From assembly GCA_000310025.1 (NCBI GenBank), contig FN649729.1:3634157-3682851 (forward strand): a stretch of DNA of 48,695 bases. The letters run 5' to 3'. The stretch's first letter is position 1; each line of letters begins with the position of its first letter. Shown here piece by piece: positions 10,515 through 23,200 of the stretch. Under the pieces are notes generated by a model, which did not search any database, was not told the DNA's origin, and worked only from the letters and a program-made list of their open reading frames with translations. The translations under genes and the position numbers were made by a program. Source of the stretch: Ectocarpus siliculosus. Taxonomy: Eukaryota; Sar; Phaeophyceae; Ectocarpales; Ectocarpaceae.

Positions 10515-13500
10515 TCATGCCCCTATCGCGTGCAAGGCATTCCCCCCGCCCCCGCCCCCGCCCCCGCCCCCGGTCCCGCCCTTGCCCCCCCCCCCGCCGC
10601 CGCCGCCGCCCTCTTCTGTGGCGGGCGCCACCGCGATACCGAAGTAAAAGAGGACCATGTCGACGTCGCCTTTATTTATCAAGGAGTGCTTCTGCCCGGC
10701 CGCCACGTGCACGCACGTGCCGGGAGTCAGCTGTTTCGTTTCCAGCGTTGACAAGGGGAGACAGAACAAGAGCGTCGTCAACATCAGGGAGCAGAAGCGA
10801 GCGTGTGCGAGGAGACAGACAACACATATGCAGCAGACAAAAGGAGCGAGTGTACCCGCGCCCGAGGGAGCACCCCGGGATAAAAAACGTGCGTGCAGAT
10901 GATTGCCGACGCATCCATACTTTGGCAAACTGGCATGGAAGCCCCGCGGCTACCGATCACTCTGAGGCAAGCATGTACGCGTGACCCGCGCCTATCGATG
11001 ACTCTTGGGCAAGCATGTACCAAATGGTCCGCCCATGCCAACACCTTCGGGCAAACCCAACGACCCGCGCCCGACAGATCAGCCTTGAGCATGCGTAGCT
11101 GGTAGCGCCATGTGCGTGCGCGTGCGAACGGTGACATATCTTGTTGCACTCGGCCTTGCACTTTGAATGTTGCTTCACTCTCTACTCAAGATCGAGATCG
11201 ACCCAACCCCGCTTGATCCAATGCTGGGCTACACAGACACGCAAGAAGAAATACTGCGTGCGCTGCGGTAATCAAGTGACCAATATTCAGTAGGGTTATG
11301 TTCATCGGGCAAATGCACACACACATCACGTTAAGCTCCGTGGAGAACGATGAAGTTTCGTGGATTTGGTGACTATCGTTAACGATTGTAGATGAATCAC
11401 CAGCCATCCTGTTTGGTTTAATATTTAGCACGTCACCTAGTACCAGTGCAGTGCTCGCCCGAACGATACCAGCCCAAACAGTCACAAAAGTCTACATTTC
11501 AGTTGCGAATATTTTCTATATATGTTTTGTTCATCTGGGCCATCAACTGGTTCCCATTGACCAATGAAGACTACGCAACCCACAAGAGACCAGAGGGCAT
11601 CCAAACAGAAGTAGCTCTTCGCGCTAAATGGGTCGCCAAGGGGCGAATACATGCGGATCACGTGCATCCACTGATCACTAAAATAGCTAGCTTGACCTGT
11701 AGGGATCTGATGTGCCCTACAGGACGTGTGAGCAAATCCCTCCCGACATGCACCTGTGGGTGTGAGCTCTTGCGGTCTTTGCAGGTCTCACCCGTCTCCG
11801 ACACAAGTGCACAGTCGGACACTCCCATGCAACACTGTCCAACGTCCTTGTGTTCGTTGCTGAATAGAAACAGCCCCCCTTGTTGGCAAGGGCATAGGGA
11901 TGGAACGGGCGGGGGCTACCCATCAACGACGACTATAGGCCACCTGCACAACCGTGCCGTCCACTTCGATCGTGCCCTTTCCCTCCGCCGCGTAGAACAC
12001 CTCATCCATGCTGGTATGCCAGTGGAGCTCGACCTCGTCCCCCGGCGAGAAGACGGCCCGGGTGAACCCCGTCAAGTGCGGCACCTGGCCGTTGAGGATC
12101 ATCGTCTACGCGTTCCGGTTTCGTTCGGTTGGGATGTAGAGAGGCAAGGGAGAAGGGGAGAGGGAGGGCAGAGGAGTCTTTAGGTAAGCAAGAGAGGCTG
12201 CTGTGGTAGACACAAGGAACGGCTGGAAGAGAGGGGGCTTGCGGGCAAAGTAAAACCCGGCCAGCTGCTGCACTCGGTCGATGAGAATCATGGTCGCTCA
12301 TAGGTGGCTGTAGTCCAAGTCTCATCGGCAGTTGCGATGATTCGCAAGCGCGCGGGGAGGGCTGGCGGAGGGCAGTGGGCAAGACATGCGAGAGACGAAA
12401 ACGAGAGAGGGAGACGAGAGGAGAGAGGAAGCAGTATGAATGCAAGTAGACAGATGAAATCTCGCAATCGCACGATGCAGCGCCAACTGACGAAGTGTTG
12501 GGCGAGCCAGCATTAGATGACTACGCCCTATTTATATTAAGGGATCAGCCTTTTCTGGTAGGCCAGAGTCACATGCCCGACAAGGAAAGAACTAGGGGTG
12601 CACAGCTGTACATGCTGCGCACAGCTCGGCGAGTAGCACACACGCAAACACACCGCACCCATCGTGAACGCCGCCGCAATAGTCTAGGCAGAAGCCACCG
12701 ACAGATGTTCACCGAATGTGGCAAGTCATCACGTAAGACGAACAACACAGCACGGACCAGATACGTCCACCACCTCTCACACTGTGTTCAAACCCATCAG
12801 CGATGACGTGCCTTTGCTGTTTCTGCTGGCCCTTTGTTTTGTTTGTTTGTGCGGTCGTGTTGCAGGCAGTAGTGGTTGGGATGTGTCTGGTCTATTTCTT
12901 TTTCTTTATTTTCCAGATGGCCGTCTCAAGATTGAACCAGGGAATATGCATACCCTCCCTCTGAACCGTGATGTTGACTTCTACTGCTGTAGTCTTTGTT
13001 TACCTCGCATTACGTGTCGAGGCGAGCGGAGGGTTCTGCCGCTGATTTCTATTGACTTTCGGGCCCTCCAATCCATTTTTTGAGTGTACCTTTTTTTGGG
13101 TAAGCTAACCTGTGACCACGGGAATCGACCCGCGTCAAGTGTTGAGACTCCTATAATAAAAACAGCAGCTGCTGTTGTGCTCTGTGCTGCTGTGCGGACC
13201 GATGGAGGTACTAGATAGAGAGATCGGTAAGTGAAGACAACAGCAACAACAACAACCACAACAACAACACGTTTCACCGTTGGCGCGCACCTGTTTCTTG
13301 GCTCCACTGCCGTCGTGGTTGACGGGTATCGACTTTAGCTCGCTTAAGCGGACCATTCCCCCCCGCGGCGTCTCTCGCTTTCCCTTCGGGTCTTTGCGAA
13401 GAAACTTGGCCGACTCTTTCGCGTAGGATTTCTGGTCGAGAGGCAGCCGCAGCAACGCAAACCCCAACCCCACCAGCACGCAGCCGGTTATCGTTATTCT

Positions 13501-13527
13501 TCGGCGAGGGTAATGTTGCGAGGCCAT
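10515..13527 (-). CDS. Membrane-anchored cupin domain protein (three exons)
   Basis: Exons are 13527-13291, 12105-11944 and 10730-10515 on the minus strand, all joined in phase 0 with GT-AG ends, giving 204 residues. Residues 11-29 (ITITGCVLVGLGFALLRLPL) form a signal anchor or signal peptide after a basic N-terminus. The cupin barrel follows. The first exon ends VRLSELKSIPVNHDGSGAKK, the second carries ILNGQVPHLTGFTRAVFSPG and ELHWHTSMDEVFY, and the third TPGTCVHVAAGQKHSLINKG. His107, His109 and Glu114 (H-x-H-x4-E), with His148 in the second motif, make a plausible metal site as in cupin_2 proteins. The last 30 or so residues are almost all Gly. Cupins range from enzymes to binding proteins, so substrate and reaction cannot be named. 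An in-frame ATG at 13593 is an alternative start. Intron 1 (13290-12106) and intron 2 (11943-10731) show no other gene. Confidence 0.82.
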
Positions 13528-15035
13528 GATGTCCCTTGGCAGGACGTGTTTGGTGTTGCTCCGCGACTGCTGTGTGCCGAATTCCCGCCGCAATAGATGG
13601 TACGGCAGGCAGATGAGACCACGCCCCAGCCGGGCGCGGAGTACAGCAGTTTTGCTTGACTGCTGTGTTCAAAATGAGGTTCGCCGGAACAAGGTCGCAA
13701 CTACACGAGCAGCAGGAGACAACTCTTTCCCCGTTGTTCAAGAACCTGCTGAGCTATGCACGGCACGCACCACATGCGCTTGTGCCCCTTGTTGTCTCGA
13801 CACCGGGGAGACGGGATGCGGCTGTACGGCGTTTGGGTTCAGTTCAGACCGGGGAGCGGGGTCGGGTATCAGAACCAGATCCAGCCCCATCTCTTGAATC
13901 TGTTGTATTATGTGTATCTGTGTTGCCACGTGCACAACTTGGATGGCAACGAGAGGATGCCTCCATTCGTAGAGTTGGTGCACAGGCCTTGGATTATCAG
14001 TTCCGAAGAGGAACCGCCGATCCGTCCTTGTGTCGGTGCGAAGGACCCGATCCTTGACTGACAGCTGCTGTTGTGCGGATTGATTGGTAGACTAGAGAAG
14101 GGAACATGCCGTTCGAGCAGATACGAGCATGAGGGAAGGGCTTGATCGATTCCATCTGACTTCACGCAGAACTAGTTGAGATGCTCGAGTGAGTCACGAG
14201 TACAGTGACGCTTCGACAGGTGGCCTGAAAACGGCAACGGGCAAGACCACGGGCTAAGGACCTCGCGACCCGATTCTTCCCCCAAAAACTTACTTACTCG
14301 TGTTGAGATCGCGGTTTTCTGTAATACCCGAAGAAGTGCTGCAACTGCTGTGCAGTCCCATCCACCGCTATCAGAAAACTGTGCACACAACGAGAGTACC
14401 GTAGTTGCTGCTTACGAGCAACATCTTGTTCAAGGCACCGCATGTGCTCGGCCTGCCTCGTCTTATCAAAGGAGATCGGCGGTGCAGAGAATGGAGTCAA
14501 GTCGACTCCGGTTCAGCGCAAAACACCGGACGGAAACGTCTGCCTTTTCTCCCTCCTTGTGCACAGCACACCACGACCGCGGGCGCTCGGTCCAGCCGTG
14601 GGCGTGGGCACCAGCACTGACTGGCTTCACGGGTACATCCGTCTCATACCGAGTGCACATAAATACAAGAGAGCGCTTCCAAAGATCGAAATTCGCAGCA
14701 ACGGGTTTTTATTTCAGCCACCGAGAGACATCACGCACGAAACTCATCCGAAACGATGTGATCCAGACTGGCTAAAAAGCTTTCTGCGCCATCGACCGCA
14801 CCAAACAACTCTTCTAGCGTAAGCCAACCAACAAATCGAAGCACAGAGTGCAAAGCTTTCCACCAATAGGGGCAACGTGTCCGATCCCCATGTCCGACGC
14901 CGTTCGAAAAGCTTGGCAGGCCGCAAAGAAGAGCACCGACGAATTCGGCGGCGACGTCTTACTCGCTAGCCGACCAGGTGAGGTGTGATAGTGGCATCAG
15001 CATCAGCATCAACATCAGCGGTGGCGAACGAAAAC
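13528..15035. other. Intergenic region between cupin promoter and eL28 3' end
   Basis: Both flanking genes are on the minus strand, so this holds the cupin promoter on the left and the eL28 3' UTR on the right. Frames of 100-140 codons between 13650 and 14060 overlap one another and carry no recognisable domain. A short frame at 14890 (about 32 codons) is discussed under rejected items. No gene is called. Confidence 0.5.
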
Positions 15036-18000
15036 TTAGGCGGTGGCCTTGAGGTTCTTGCGGCCGGCGTTCACGGTCATGGGCTTCCTCTCGCCCTTCT
15101 GTACGCGGAGCGCACGGTGCACCTTCGACCAGCGGACAAGCGCCGCGTGCTGGAGGTCAGGCCGGTAGTTGGTGCCGCCGGTCTGGAACGGACAGGCGGC
15201 AGGCGGCGGTACGTGGGCGGTAAAAAAGAGCGGTTGAACCAGCGGTACCGGCAACAGCAATTCCCAGCGTTGTGACGTCGGGTACGAGGGGAACGGAAGC
15301 GAAAGCGAAGGAAACACGTGTCCGGGAAATAAGCTGCAGCTACGCTCTGGGGTTCGCATTGCTGCGGAGCTGTGGGACGTTGTGCCCATCGCTACTTCCA
15401 CCACAACGCGCGTACCTGCTTCATGATGGCCTGGGACACGCTAGGGTGGGTCTTCTTCAGCAAAGACCTGCCGACCGACTTCTTGGGCTTGCTGCCGTTC
15501 TTGGACGACTACGGGTCATGTGTAATGCATCGAGGGGAGGTGACAATGACGTGTCATGATGCGCGAAGAGCATCAAGAGGATCAAGAGGGAGGAGGGGGA
15601 CGGCACCGGGGGGGGGAGGTCGGTGAAAAGGATGGCAAAACGACCCTGCGAGGCCACACTCATGGTGTACGCGATAAAGTGGTGAGGTGGCAGCAAATTT
15701 CAGGCGTAAAACCGCACAACGTGCAGCAATGTTGGCACACAGGCCCATACCTGACGAAACGACGCCAACGCCGTAACATTTGATGAAAAACGACACAGCA
15801 AGTGGCGGAATGTCCTAAAAAAACCCCATCGCATGGGACACGGCGTGGAAAAAATGATCCTTCCGCCAGAAGCTAGACAGCGTTTTCAGTCGGTTCACGG
15901 TGCCACCCGATGCCGTGGTGGGAAAACACCGAGTACAGCACAAGTCTACATGTAAAATTGTCTGCAGTCCAGCTTTGGGGAGAAAAGGGTGAAATTGCCG
16001 CCTTGCAAACCTTCACACAACGACAGGAGTAGTTGCGGTCAGCCAACCAAGGTTCATAAAAAACGATGCGGCAGAGCTCTGCAGACGAGTGGCAGACGAG
16101 CAACATCGGGTACTACCGGTATTTCATGACACAACCGATACAAACAAGGTGCGTTATCGTACGTTGGCCGCAACGCGAATGCATGCATACCAGTAGGCTC
16201 TCCTGCGGGAGGGTACACGGGTAACCGTCGTTCAACACAAGAAAAAAAAAAGGACGAAAGGAACGAGAATGTGTGCTCTATGGTTATTCCCCGACACGTA
16301 ATCGCTGCCCCCCGCCCAGCAGTTCTCAAGCCCTCCTCTCGGAAAAGGCGGATTTTCGAACTTTGGCGGGAGACAGCATCGCCCAAGGATGGGAATATAG
16401 AGCCAGTGCGGTGCGGAGCCGCGTCAGGACGAACCCGACAGCGTTCTCGACGCGTGCAAGTCTGGGGTTTGATCTAGAGCTTTCCGCCGCGCTTGGACCT
16501 CACGAAACGAGAGTTTTGCCGAACCCGATCCGCCACCACCGGAGTGGGGAAGATCTGCGGAACGACAAAGACTCCCTGAGCGCGCTAAAAGGCAAGGGAG
16601 CGATGCCGCGGCCTGTGTAAACCACGCGTTCGCGTCCCGGCTCTGGTGCGCATGTAAGCGCATGTACTGAAATGTCCACCGACAAAAAAAAAAGAACGAA
16701 GGCAAATGGCAACCTAATGATTGAAACGATGGACCCTAGGGTCACATGCTTTCCATTTCGGAGCCATGGCGGATGTGCATACTTGTGAATTCAACGGTAA
16801 CGCCTGCATTGCCTGTGGAACGGTCATGGGGGTAAAATCCAAGTTGGGTGCTGTACTGCGCTGTGCCCACACACCTTGGAATGAACACCATCCTTGTGTT
16901 TTGCGTGCTGGCACTGCTTGCCTAGGCTTACTGTGCAAAGCATATGGCACGCAAACACTAACCACAACAATCAATGTTTGTTTTGTGTTCTCCGCCTGGT
17001 GTGATAAATCACACGCTAGCGCTATTCAGGGCCATGCGGGGGCAAAGCCTAAACCTGAACCATCCACGTGTGTGGGTGTAGCACGCAGCTTACAAGAAGT
17101 GACACGCGAGCGCCGACGATTCGTCCGTGAGCACGGGCACCACAGTAGCCGCCAGTGCGCGCCAACACTCACACTCGATCATCGATGTGCCCTTAGGCGC
17201 AGCACAACTTTTCGTGGGGTACAAGGCGAGAGTAGGGGTTGGGGCACACGCACCTTCAGGGTCATGGCGGCGCACGGGCGGTCCTTAGCGTCCTTGGCGA
17301 ACTGGATGCCGACGGCCTTGCTGTTGGCCAGGCCGGAGCACTTGTACGAGTTGACGTTCGTCAAGTTGTTGGGCTCGGCCGTCAGAACGACCTTGCCGGA
17401 CCTGTTCGCAATCATTGTCGTCGATTTGTCACGGTCGAAACAAAGACGGGATTTCTCAAGTGAGCCGTAGCGACCTCAGGATTCCTACACACATCAGCAC
17501 GATCAAGGGGGCACCGCAGAAAGCAGAGTGGGGGATTTCTCAAGTGAGCAGTGGAGACCTCGGTATTTCTACGCAAGTCAGCACGATCAAAGGGGCACCG
17601 CAGAAAGGATAGTGGGTAAGGTGCCAAATGCAACCGAGGATGGGGGTGTGGACAACTCTTGGGTCTAGGAGATGGGCCAGAATACGGGACCGGGAGAAAA
17701 CGACAAAGCGAGAGAAGAGGGATCAGACTGCGGCCGTCGCTCAAGAGCTAAGGCGCGCGGCTTTTCAGCAAGGCGGACACGTGCTCGCGAGTGGGTTCAA
17801 GTACCCGCGACAAACGCGCCGCCAAAATAAGTCGCGTGTGCCAGGGCATCATCACTTCCCTTCCCCTCTCGAGTAACTACCAACGCCACGTAGAAAATCT
17901 CTTGAAAAAAAATTGCCAAGGCTTGCTGCGTGCTGATCAGGTGTCCTACAGCTTCCCAGTTGCGTTTTTTTCAAGAAGAAATCCATGTCCGTTATTGGGC

Positions 18001-19150
18001 ATTGCATCCCCCAGAAACAGAGATATATCACGTTCGGTGTCCAACAACAGAGCGCCGCTTCTCGCGCAGTATCTACTGTAGTGCTGTGGTGTTGAATGTT
18101 GCGGGCATTCCAGGCAAGCAGCGGTTTTCCCTGTTGCCCACGGGGTTCTTCAGCAGAAGCGGGCTCAAAAATTGGTGCTTCGAAGTTAAAAACAACAGCA
18201 TGACGAAAGCTGAGCTCTTCATTATCTCCAGAATATTTCGTTTCGCCTGACGGACATGAGCGACAATAACCATGCTACAACTTGGAATCTACTGGGCTGG
18301 TTACCGCACAGAGGTGCTCGGAATGGACAGGATACAATGCCTATTGCTATCGGTGTACCATCAACTCCGTAGTGAGTTGTACAGCTGCTGGGTCTCAGTA
18401 AGTGAAACATCAACATTCGGTCGGGGGTGTAGGACATATCGTTTGCCGGCTTCATCGGAGAGTGGCTGCTTTCGGTCAGCATGACTGCCATTGGGAGGAG
18501 TAGCTGGGGGCCTGGGCCAAAAAACGAGACACAGGCACACACTGCTGCCGAGCACACCCAGCCAGTCTACGGCAGTATTCGCCCAATGTAGATCCAGAAG
18601 CTGGGGACACTCGTACCGTTCTACGGAGTGGCTCGACTCCACGCACACAGCACACCCGATCTAAACAACAAGGAAAAACTGTACTGGAGACGGAAGGCAT
18701 CACTTTGCCCAGCAGAAACGAACAACAACACCGGCGTCGAAGCTCCGCTCTCTATCCGCGGCACCAGCCTATATGCACAAGCTCGCTGTGTCCTAAACAT
18801 ACGGCGGTCGGTGCAAATGGAGGGCAGCGAACACCAGAACTCTGAGGGAGGCACTGCTGTCCTCGGCACGCATCCCGACGACCCAGCTCTGAGCCTAGCT
18901 AATCTCTCGCTGGGAGCAATTACCCTCCCGCTCCCAGAGCTCCAATCTGGTGCTGTTTGGCATCCCTTCCCTGCTGGCCACGAGACGGCTTCCCCGTGCA
19001 ACATGGGCTCTCGAAAGAGGGCATCCATCATTGGTCTCGTAGCCTACGTCGTAGCTTTGCTCACCTCTTGGTCTGGCCATTCCTCTTGTAGAGGAAGCAG
19101 GTGTTCCTCCGCACCAGGGACCACACCAGCTCGTTCGACACGTTGGTCAT
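15036..19150 (-). CDS. RPL28: 60S ribosomal protein L28 (eL28), four exons
   Basis: Cytosolic large-subunit ribosomal protein. Minus-strand exons are 19150-19065, 17401-17254, 15508-15416 and 15182-15036; all introns have GT-AG ends and the joined frame is 157 residues. Exon 1 encodes SNELVWSLVRRNTCFLYKRN, matching the conserved eL28 start. Exon 2 carries LTAEPNNLTNVNSYKCSGL, matching the EPNNL signature. Exon 3 ends SVSQAIMKQ, and exon 4 has NYRPDLQHAALVRWSKVHRA, matching the conserved YRPDL helix. The codon split between exons 1 and 2 (AG/G) restores KRSGK exactly. Length is slightly above the usual 137-147. Introns of 1663, 1745 and 233 bases are long for a ribosomal protein gene. Intron 1 has an 84-bp tandem duplication near its acceptor; intron 2 shows no other gene. 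It diverges from CAND1 across about 1.1 kb. Confidence 0.93.
17448..17612. repeat. 84-bp tandem duplication in eL28 intron 1
   Basis: Two diverged copies with a period of 84 bases, starting at 17448 and 17532. Both contain GGGATTTCTCAAGTGAG and CAGCACGATCAA followed by GGGGCACCGCAGAAAG. The first copy begins about 45 bases upstream, in the sense of transcription, of the acceptor at 17402-17403. Confidence 0.85.
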
Positions 19151-20232
19151 GGTTGCTGCTGCTGGAGTGTGTCTGCCGCGCTGCTGCTCCCCGTCGCTGC
19201 TGCTGTGGCGCTCGCTAAACCACAACCCACACACTTTCACGCCAATCTGACGACGCCAAGGCCTTCGCGCATCCCCGACCCCAACATCCGGCTGGAACTC
19301 CCGGAAAAATGCCCCAAGGTTCCAGGTTCTGCGGGGCGCTTGTTCGGCCTCTCGCGACCTCGACTGCTTGGCGGATACGAGACTCGGCTGCAGAGGGAAC
19401 AAGGTGAAGCACGGCGGGGTTGAGGGTTGATCTACGTTTTCTGTTGAATGTGGACCATGGCGTGAATCGTGTGTGCATAGCAGTACGATCCTCTGCCCCG
19501 GTCTTTGGTTCCACACCCACCAGCGGAGAGAGATTATTTTGATTCATCTTTGGATATTCATTTGGCAGGCAGGCAGCCCTGCGTCCGCCTTCTGCTGGTG
19601 TATGTTGCCACTTGCCTTGTGGTCAGCGATGCGGTAGGACTCGGGAATCGTACCGCTGGCTTTTCAGTCGTGTGATGCTGCGGACTATGTTGCCTTTCTA
19701 GCGGCCCTATGGTGAGCTGAGCCCCTTGTCCTTTCTGTCAAGCCTGTGCACGCGCGCTCGCTCTCTTTTTCCATGTGGTGCCCTGCAAAGCGCCCACAGC
19801 CGTGTTAGTACGTCAACCAAGCAAGCTCTCTTGTCGATGACGCTCGGTCTAGTTCGATTGATTGCTGTTCAAAGGCACGCCCTCCCGAAGGAAAAAATCG
19901 AAGATTGCACCGTGTCGATTATATGGGGCAAAAGCATGTGAACTCTCGTCAACAACACGCGGCGGTGTTCCATTCGGTGTCGCCGCCCCAAATCCTTGCA
20001 CACATGTCAAAATTACTATCAATACGTGCTGCTTGTCGACACCCTTGGTGACACCCTGGCCTGTGCTCGTTGCATTCCCGTACCAACCACAACAGCAAAG
20101 GTACCGGACGAGAGGAATCCGGCAGCCAGCGCACGGACGACCAACAGGGGGGGGTAATTTAGACTTGGCCCTCTTCTTGCCGCTTCCGAAGCAAGCTTTC
20201 GTTGTTTGGTTGCGGCCCTCGACCATATCATC
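19151..20232. promoter_or_regulatory. Divergent promoter region, eL28 / CAND1
   Basis: The start codons of eL28 (minus) and CAND1 (plus) lie 1,082 bases apart with no coding sequence recognised between them. Both promoters and 5' UTRs must fall here unless they overlap the genes. I could not assign TATA or initiator elements, and any shared regulation is inference from position only. Confidence 0.55.
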
Positions 20233-23200
20233 ATGTCTGGGCTCTCCGGAGGAGGGAACAGCGGCGGCGGAATGAGCGCGACGTTGAACAGCCTGCTGGA
20301 GAAGACGAGCAACTGGGACAAGGACGAGCGGTACATGGCCACGAACGACCTGTGCAATGAGCTGCAGAAGGATATCAAGGTGTGTGATGATGATGATGCA
20401 CGTGCTCGATCAAGTTTTTCGCGGCCAGTTGCGTTGCCGAACGGAATAAACCAGAGCCGGGGGGGGGGGGGGCACGCCCAACTTTGTTACGCTGGACCAT
20501 GCCTGCGATATGAAGAACGTGTGGTATCACATAAATTCTGTGAATATTGGTCACGTTAACATTTCCAACACTTATGAAACCAAACATTACTAATGTTTTC
20601 ACATTGCGGACGAGCTTGTTCGATGGCCGTGTGCGCGAGACGCACCGTCGTCGATCGCAGCTACAGCGACCTTCCATCGAGTTATCATGGAAACCAGGGA
20701 TTTTGAATGGGAGAGTGCTGAAATGTTGGACCAATCAAGCCTCGGCGTAGCTCATGATGTTCATGGGGCACCTTGGCTCGCGTGCGAGCAAATGCATCCC
20801 TCCATTGAGCATGTAGCATTCAGCGTTGTTGTGTGGTGTGCTGAAACCGATCGATGTGAGCCATCCCCAGTCCCCTGTTCGCGACTACGGTGATGACTTG
20901 AAGGTTTTATCAGAGACGACCGATGTACACCCATATGGCTTTTTTTGTTCGCAGACTCGCCTGTTTGTGTCCTCGCCCAATGATCTTGCTGAGCGCAAGT
21001 CTATTCTTCAGATGTTCCTGACGGTGGTATGCTTAGTAGTTCGTGCTTTGGAAGAGCTCCTATTCTTCTACGCTACCCAATGGCGGCGTGCGCCGTGATT
21101 TACCAGCTGAACTACCTGGGATGTTCGTAACATTTGACCTAAGCATGATAATGAGTTCCAGTGTGTTGGAGGTGCCTCCGTTATGAGCAGGAAAATGGCG
21201 CTCCGTCTGGATGGCCTAGGGTCCAACGTCTTCGGCAAGCTAGGAATGGCTGTGTATGAGACCGACAAGCCTCCTGCCTATCGCATCGGCATTCTCTGCA
21301 CCGTGCAGAGTGTCTTGACACTGGCAACCTCCCCCCGCCCCCGCGCAATTCGATTCGATACGCAGATCGACGCCACCATGGAGAGGCGTATCTGTACCGC
21401 TGTGCTGAAGCAGCTGGATGACAACAGCAACGACGTGCAGACCATTGCCGTCAAGTGCCTTGGCGCTCTGCTGCGCAAGGTTCAAGAGGCCCAGGTATGT
21501 GGGTGTGTGGAAAACTGACTTTAGTTGTGGCAAGGGGTGGGGTGGTAATTGGAGCGTCTTTTTTTGGGGGTCTTTTTTGTGCGCTCCTCGGTTGTGGACT
21601 GCTGTTTGGTCCGCGGCGTGGCTTGTACCGCTATGAATATGGCTCAATTTTCGTGTGCCCTTGTATTTGAGGCGAAATATCTTGGTTCCTACACGCTGTG
21701 TCTACACATCTTCAATCGTAGATTGTAGGCAGCTGCCGTGGCTCTCCGTGATCTGCGCATTCATATGGCCCCGAGCCACCATTCAGGCTGGCAGCAGTGG
21801 CACGTTTCGGTGAGCGCAAGGCCCCGTCGGCAGTTGTGTGGTGACGACTCTGATGCCTTTTGGCTTGCGGGCTTGCCACGTTGTTGTTTGCGGTGGGGCA
21901 GCCCTTTTGTGGAGGCACCAGGCCACAAGACTGCGACGTTGACGTTTTTTTCTGGTGCGCCTGTGATGTGTACATATGCGGTTGGTGTTTCGAATCGAGT
22001 GTGACTAGTTTGTCCGGAGGGCTGGGCTGCTCGTCAGCAGTGGAGGAGCAAGACGAAGAAGTCGGCGAGCAGCATCATCCGTCCGATGACGACGCTGGCG
22101 TATCGTTGGTACTGGTGATTCCTGTCGATGTTGTGGCGGCTTGGTACGGCCGCCGTGGTGCCGTTGCCGTGCTGAACATGTCTTTAAATGACAACACGGC
22201 CTGCGCCCGCTGTCATGTGCCGGTTAGGTGGGAGAGATCTGCGACAAGCTGTGTGACCTCATCCTCGACGGCAAGGCGGAGCTCCGGGATATCTACTCGA
22301 TAGGTGCGGCGTGATGGGATGCTTCTTATGGCACACGGCGTTCTCATGCTGCGGAGCGGCCTTACGCTCGGCGATACGCGCAACGCATGAAATGCCATGG
22401 ACACATCTGCTGCTGCTTGCTACTGCTATTGAATGGTGTGATTGAGTGGCGCTGCCTGTTTGCCGCTGCGGCCGAGGTACAGTACGAGGGTGTAACGAAA
22501 TGAGCGAATGGCGGGGTGTCGTCCACGCGTGCCATGAAGTAATCGGGGAGTGGCCGCCGGCCGTGTTCGGTCAACAAAGACCATGTGACTGCCAGCAGGA
22601 AGCGTTCGTTGCATGTCTTCAACGAAGAGCAGGGGATGTGGTGAAACGCGTACACGGGCACCCCCTTTGTTGCTCTCGGCACCCCCCCCCCCTAAGAGAG
22701 ACATGCAGAAGTTGAAGTGGCAGTACAAGGTAAGTAGAATGTCGGACGATAGACTACCAGCCATGGTTGACGAGGCAGCTTGGGGAAAAGCGACTCCAGG
22801 GAAGAAGGGAATCAGATGGGACAAGGTGGTAGAGAAGGTTTGGAAGGAGATAGGAGACGAGGAGGAGACGTTGGACACGGAAGGGTTCGGGGGGTTCAAG
22901 ACGAAAGTCAAGGAGATGCTAGAGAGTAGGGAGGAGACAACCCTTCGCAAGAAGGTACGAAGCGAAGACCACTTGGAGATATACGGGAAGTTGAAAGAAG
23001 GGATAGGGATGAAGAAGTACTTGGACGGCCCCATGGACTATGCGAAAAAGCTGAAATTGCAATTTCGAGTAGGCGATCTGGACTTGCCAGAACGGAGGAA
23101 GAGGTATACCAGCCGTAGGAGAGAGGAAGAGGAGGATAGACACACATGTCCATGTGGCAAATCGGAGGAGAGTAGACCCCACATAGTTGGGGAGTGTGAG

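Noticed and set aside
12106-12291. Frame MILIDRVQQLAG as the cupin first exon
   Set aside because: It ends in a stop just before exon 2. The exon at 13527-13291 joins in phase with a proper donor and supplies the expected pre-barrel sequence.
14890-14985. Short + strand frame starting MSDAVRKAWQAAKK
   Set aside because: Only about 32 codons, no upstream or downstream exon in phase found, and it lies just past the end of eL28. Could be chance.
16721-17470. 249-codon + strand frame overlapping eL28 exon 2
   Set aside because: It is antisense to a firmly identified exon and has no domain of its own.
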